Origin: Citrobacter freundii
GTDB lineage: Bacteria > Pseudomonadota > Gammaproteobacteria > Enterobacterales > Enterobacteriaceae
Direction of reading: 5' to 3'
Length of the DNA stretch: 64,000 nucleotides
Assembly (NCBI RefSeq): GCF_011077955.1
Contig: NZ_JAALBX010000004.1
Span: 186,001 to 250,000, forward strand
The notes under the pieces were generated by a model. It was given only the letters and a program-made list of their open reading frames with translations, was not told where the DNA came from and did no database searches. Position 1 is the first letter of the stretch. Every line of letters starts with the position of its first letter. A program made the position numbers and the translations under genes. This document shows positions 62,814 to 64,000 of this stretch, one piece after another.

Positions 62814-64000
62814 TTAAACAACACTCGCTGCGACAGACTCATCAATCGCCTTGTTTTCCCAGAACTTTTGCTCGGTTTTCGTCATAGTAAGCAACCGCTC
62901 GCAAGGGGCGAAGCGTTCGCCGTAACGGCTTTCAAGACGTTGCAGCCGGGCCACGATTTCTTGTGCGCCAAGACTATCCATATACCGGAACGGGCCGCCG
63001 AGGAAAGGCGGAAAACCGATACCAAATACAGCACCAATATCACCGTCCCTGACGGAACGTACGACACCCTCATCAAGTGCGCGGGCAGCCTCGTTTAGCA
63101 TCATCATCACGCAGCGTTCCGCAAGCGCCTCCGGCGCCATTTTTTGCGCAGGTTTAGCGCCAATAAGCGTATAAATTGCAGGGTCGACCTGCTTTTTGTT
63201 TGTACGCCCTTTTGCCGGATAAAGATAGAAACCGCGGCCGTTTTTTCTGCCTTTGCGATCGTCCTTCAAAATTGCTGCAACGGCCTCGTTCGGCGCGCTG
63301 AAACGGGAGCCATAAGCGCGCTCCAGCACAGGCATTATTTTAGTGCCTACATCAATTCCCACCTCATCCAAAAGTTGGATAGGCCCTACCGGGAAACCAA
63401 ACTTCACCAGCGCGTCGTCAATGTGATCAACCGGTTCGCCTTCAAGCAGGCAGCGCATGGCTTCATTGATATACGGCGCGAGAATGCGGTTAACGTAAAA
63501 GCCCGCGCAATCGGCGACTACAATAGGCGTTTTGCCCTGTTTTTTCGCCAGCGCCACGGTGGTGGAAATAGTTTGCGCACTGGTTCCGGCGTGTGGAATG
63601 ACTTCCACTAGCGGCATTTTATCCACCGGGCTGAAGTAGTGCAGGCCAACCACCAGGTCCGGACGAGCGGCGTTCTGGGCAATTTCCCCAATCGGCAACG
63701 AAGAAGTATTGGATGCGAAAATCGTTTCCGGCGCGGCAAATTGCTCCACCTCGGCGACCATTTTGCGTTTGAGTTCAAGATCCTCAAATACCGCTTCAAC
63801 GACAATATCCCGGTGATGAAAACCGCGATAATCGGTTGAACCGCTGATAAGCGCCATTTGGCTGTCGCGTTCGACCGCTTTTAGATGACGTCGACGCACT
63901 TTCTTATCTAGCAGATCCCAGCTGTATTTCAGTGCGTGGTTGATCCCCTTATCGCTGATGTCTTTAAGCCGCACCGGCAGTTTGCCTTTCGTGGCTGTCA
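62814..64000 (-). CDS. fadJ: Fatty-acid oxidation complex alpha subunit FadJ, C-terminal part (cut by window edge)
   Basis: About 395 codons are visible; the N-terminal enoyl-CoA hydratase domain lies beyond 64000. The part seen is the 3-hydroxyacyl-CoA dehydrogenase: [72 protein letters not shown] and [18 protein letters not shown]. It acts in beta-oxidation, mainly anaerobically in E. coli. [19 protein letters not shown] distinguishes FadJ from FadB. The frame is open to the edge without interruption. Confidence 0.95.
   Translation of the reverse strand, partial: TATKGKLPVRLKDISDKGINHALKYSWDLLDKKVRRRHLKAVERDSQMALISGSTDYRGFHHRDIVVEAVFEDLELKRKMVAEVEQFAAPETIFASNTSSLPIGEIAQNAARPDLVVGLHYFSPVDKMPLVEVIPHAGTSAQTISTTVALAKKQGKTPIVVADCAGFYVNRILAPYINEAMRCLLEGEPVDHIDDALVKFGFPVGPIQLLDEVGIDVGTKIMPVLERAYGSRFSAPNEAVAAILKDDRKGRKNGRGFYLYPAKGRTNKKQVDPAIYTLIGAKPAQKMAPEALAERCVMMMLNEAARALDEGVVRSVRDGDIGAVFGIGFPPFLGGPFRYMDSLGAQEIVARLQRLESRYGERFAPCERLLTMTKTEQKFWENKAIDESVAASVV

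Overview
This 64 kb window is ordinary chromosome from a member of the Enterobacteriaceae. It is not Escherichia coli itself. Almost every protein is recognisably the E. coli K-12 orthologue and the order follows the K-12 menF-to-fadJ region. However, GC content is higher (mid-50s percent by eye), individual proteins differ throughout, and several K-12 accessory genes are missing. A relative such as Cronobacter, Enterobacter or a neighbouring genus fits; the genus cannot be fixed from sequence reading alone. No rRNA, tRNA, CRISPR array, prophage or insertion sequence was seen.

Layout. 1-2.5 kb: 5' part of menF, then elaB, elaA and rbn. 2.5-17.8 kb: the complete 13-gene nuo operon for NADH:quinone oxidoreductase (complex I), minus strand, with fused nuoCD, preceded by its regulator lrhA. 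20.3-29.6 kb: alaA, yfbR, yfbS, yfbT, yfbU, yfbV, and the acetate pair ackA-pta. 29.7-33.7 kb: yfcD, yfcE, yfcF, yfcG, folX, yfcH. 33.7-38 kb: the histidine / lysine-arginine-ornithine ABC importer (hisP, hisM, hisQ, hisJ, argT). 38.3-48.1 kb: ubiX, purF, cvpA, dedD, folC, accD, dedA, truA, usg, pdxB, a long minus-strand run of biosynthetic genes. 48.4-52.9 kb: flk, fabB, mnmC. 52.9-56.3 kb: a cstA-ybdD-COG0523 GTPase cluster that sits elsewhere in K-12. 56.7-64 kb: yfcL, epmC, yfcA, mepA, aroC, prmB, smrB, sixA and the 3' part of fadJ.

Functional themes. Respiration (nuo) and its LysR regulator lie beside overflow acetate metabolism (ackA-pta). The cstA cluster adds carbon-starvation pyruvate/peptide uptake. 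Nitrogen scavenging is represented by argT and hisJQMP, each with a convincing sigma-54 promoter. Fatty-acid synthesis (accD, fabB) is present, with FabR and FadR operators at fabB. Nucleotide/folate/PLP/aromatic synthesis (purF, folC, folX, pdxB, aroC) and translation-linked modification (truA, mnmC, epmC, prmB, smrB) fill most of the rest.

Most interesting points are small-scale. An ERIC element lies between nuoF and nuoG. A divergent ERIC-like/MITE-like repeat bounded by TATACCC/GGGTATA lies between hisJ and hisQ. There are paired sigma-54 promoters with NtrC-like boxes. The relocated cstA cluster carries an internal terminator. A possible upstream ORF overlaps the alaA start. Several loci that interrupt this region in K-12 (elaD-yfbK-P, yfcC, yfcI, yfcJ, yfcO-V) are absent. 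No new defence or mobile system was found.
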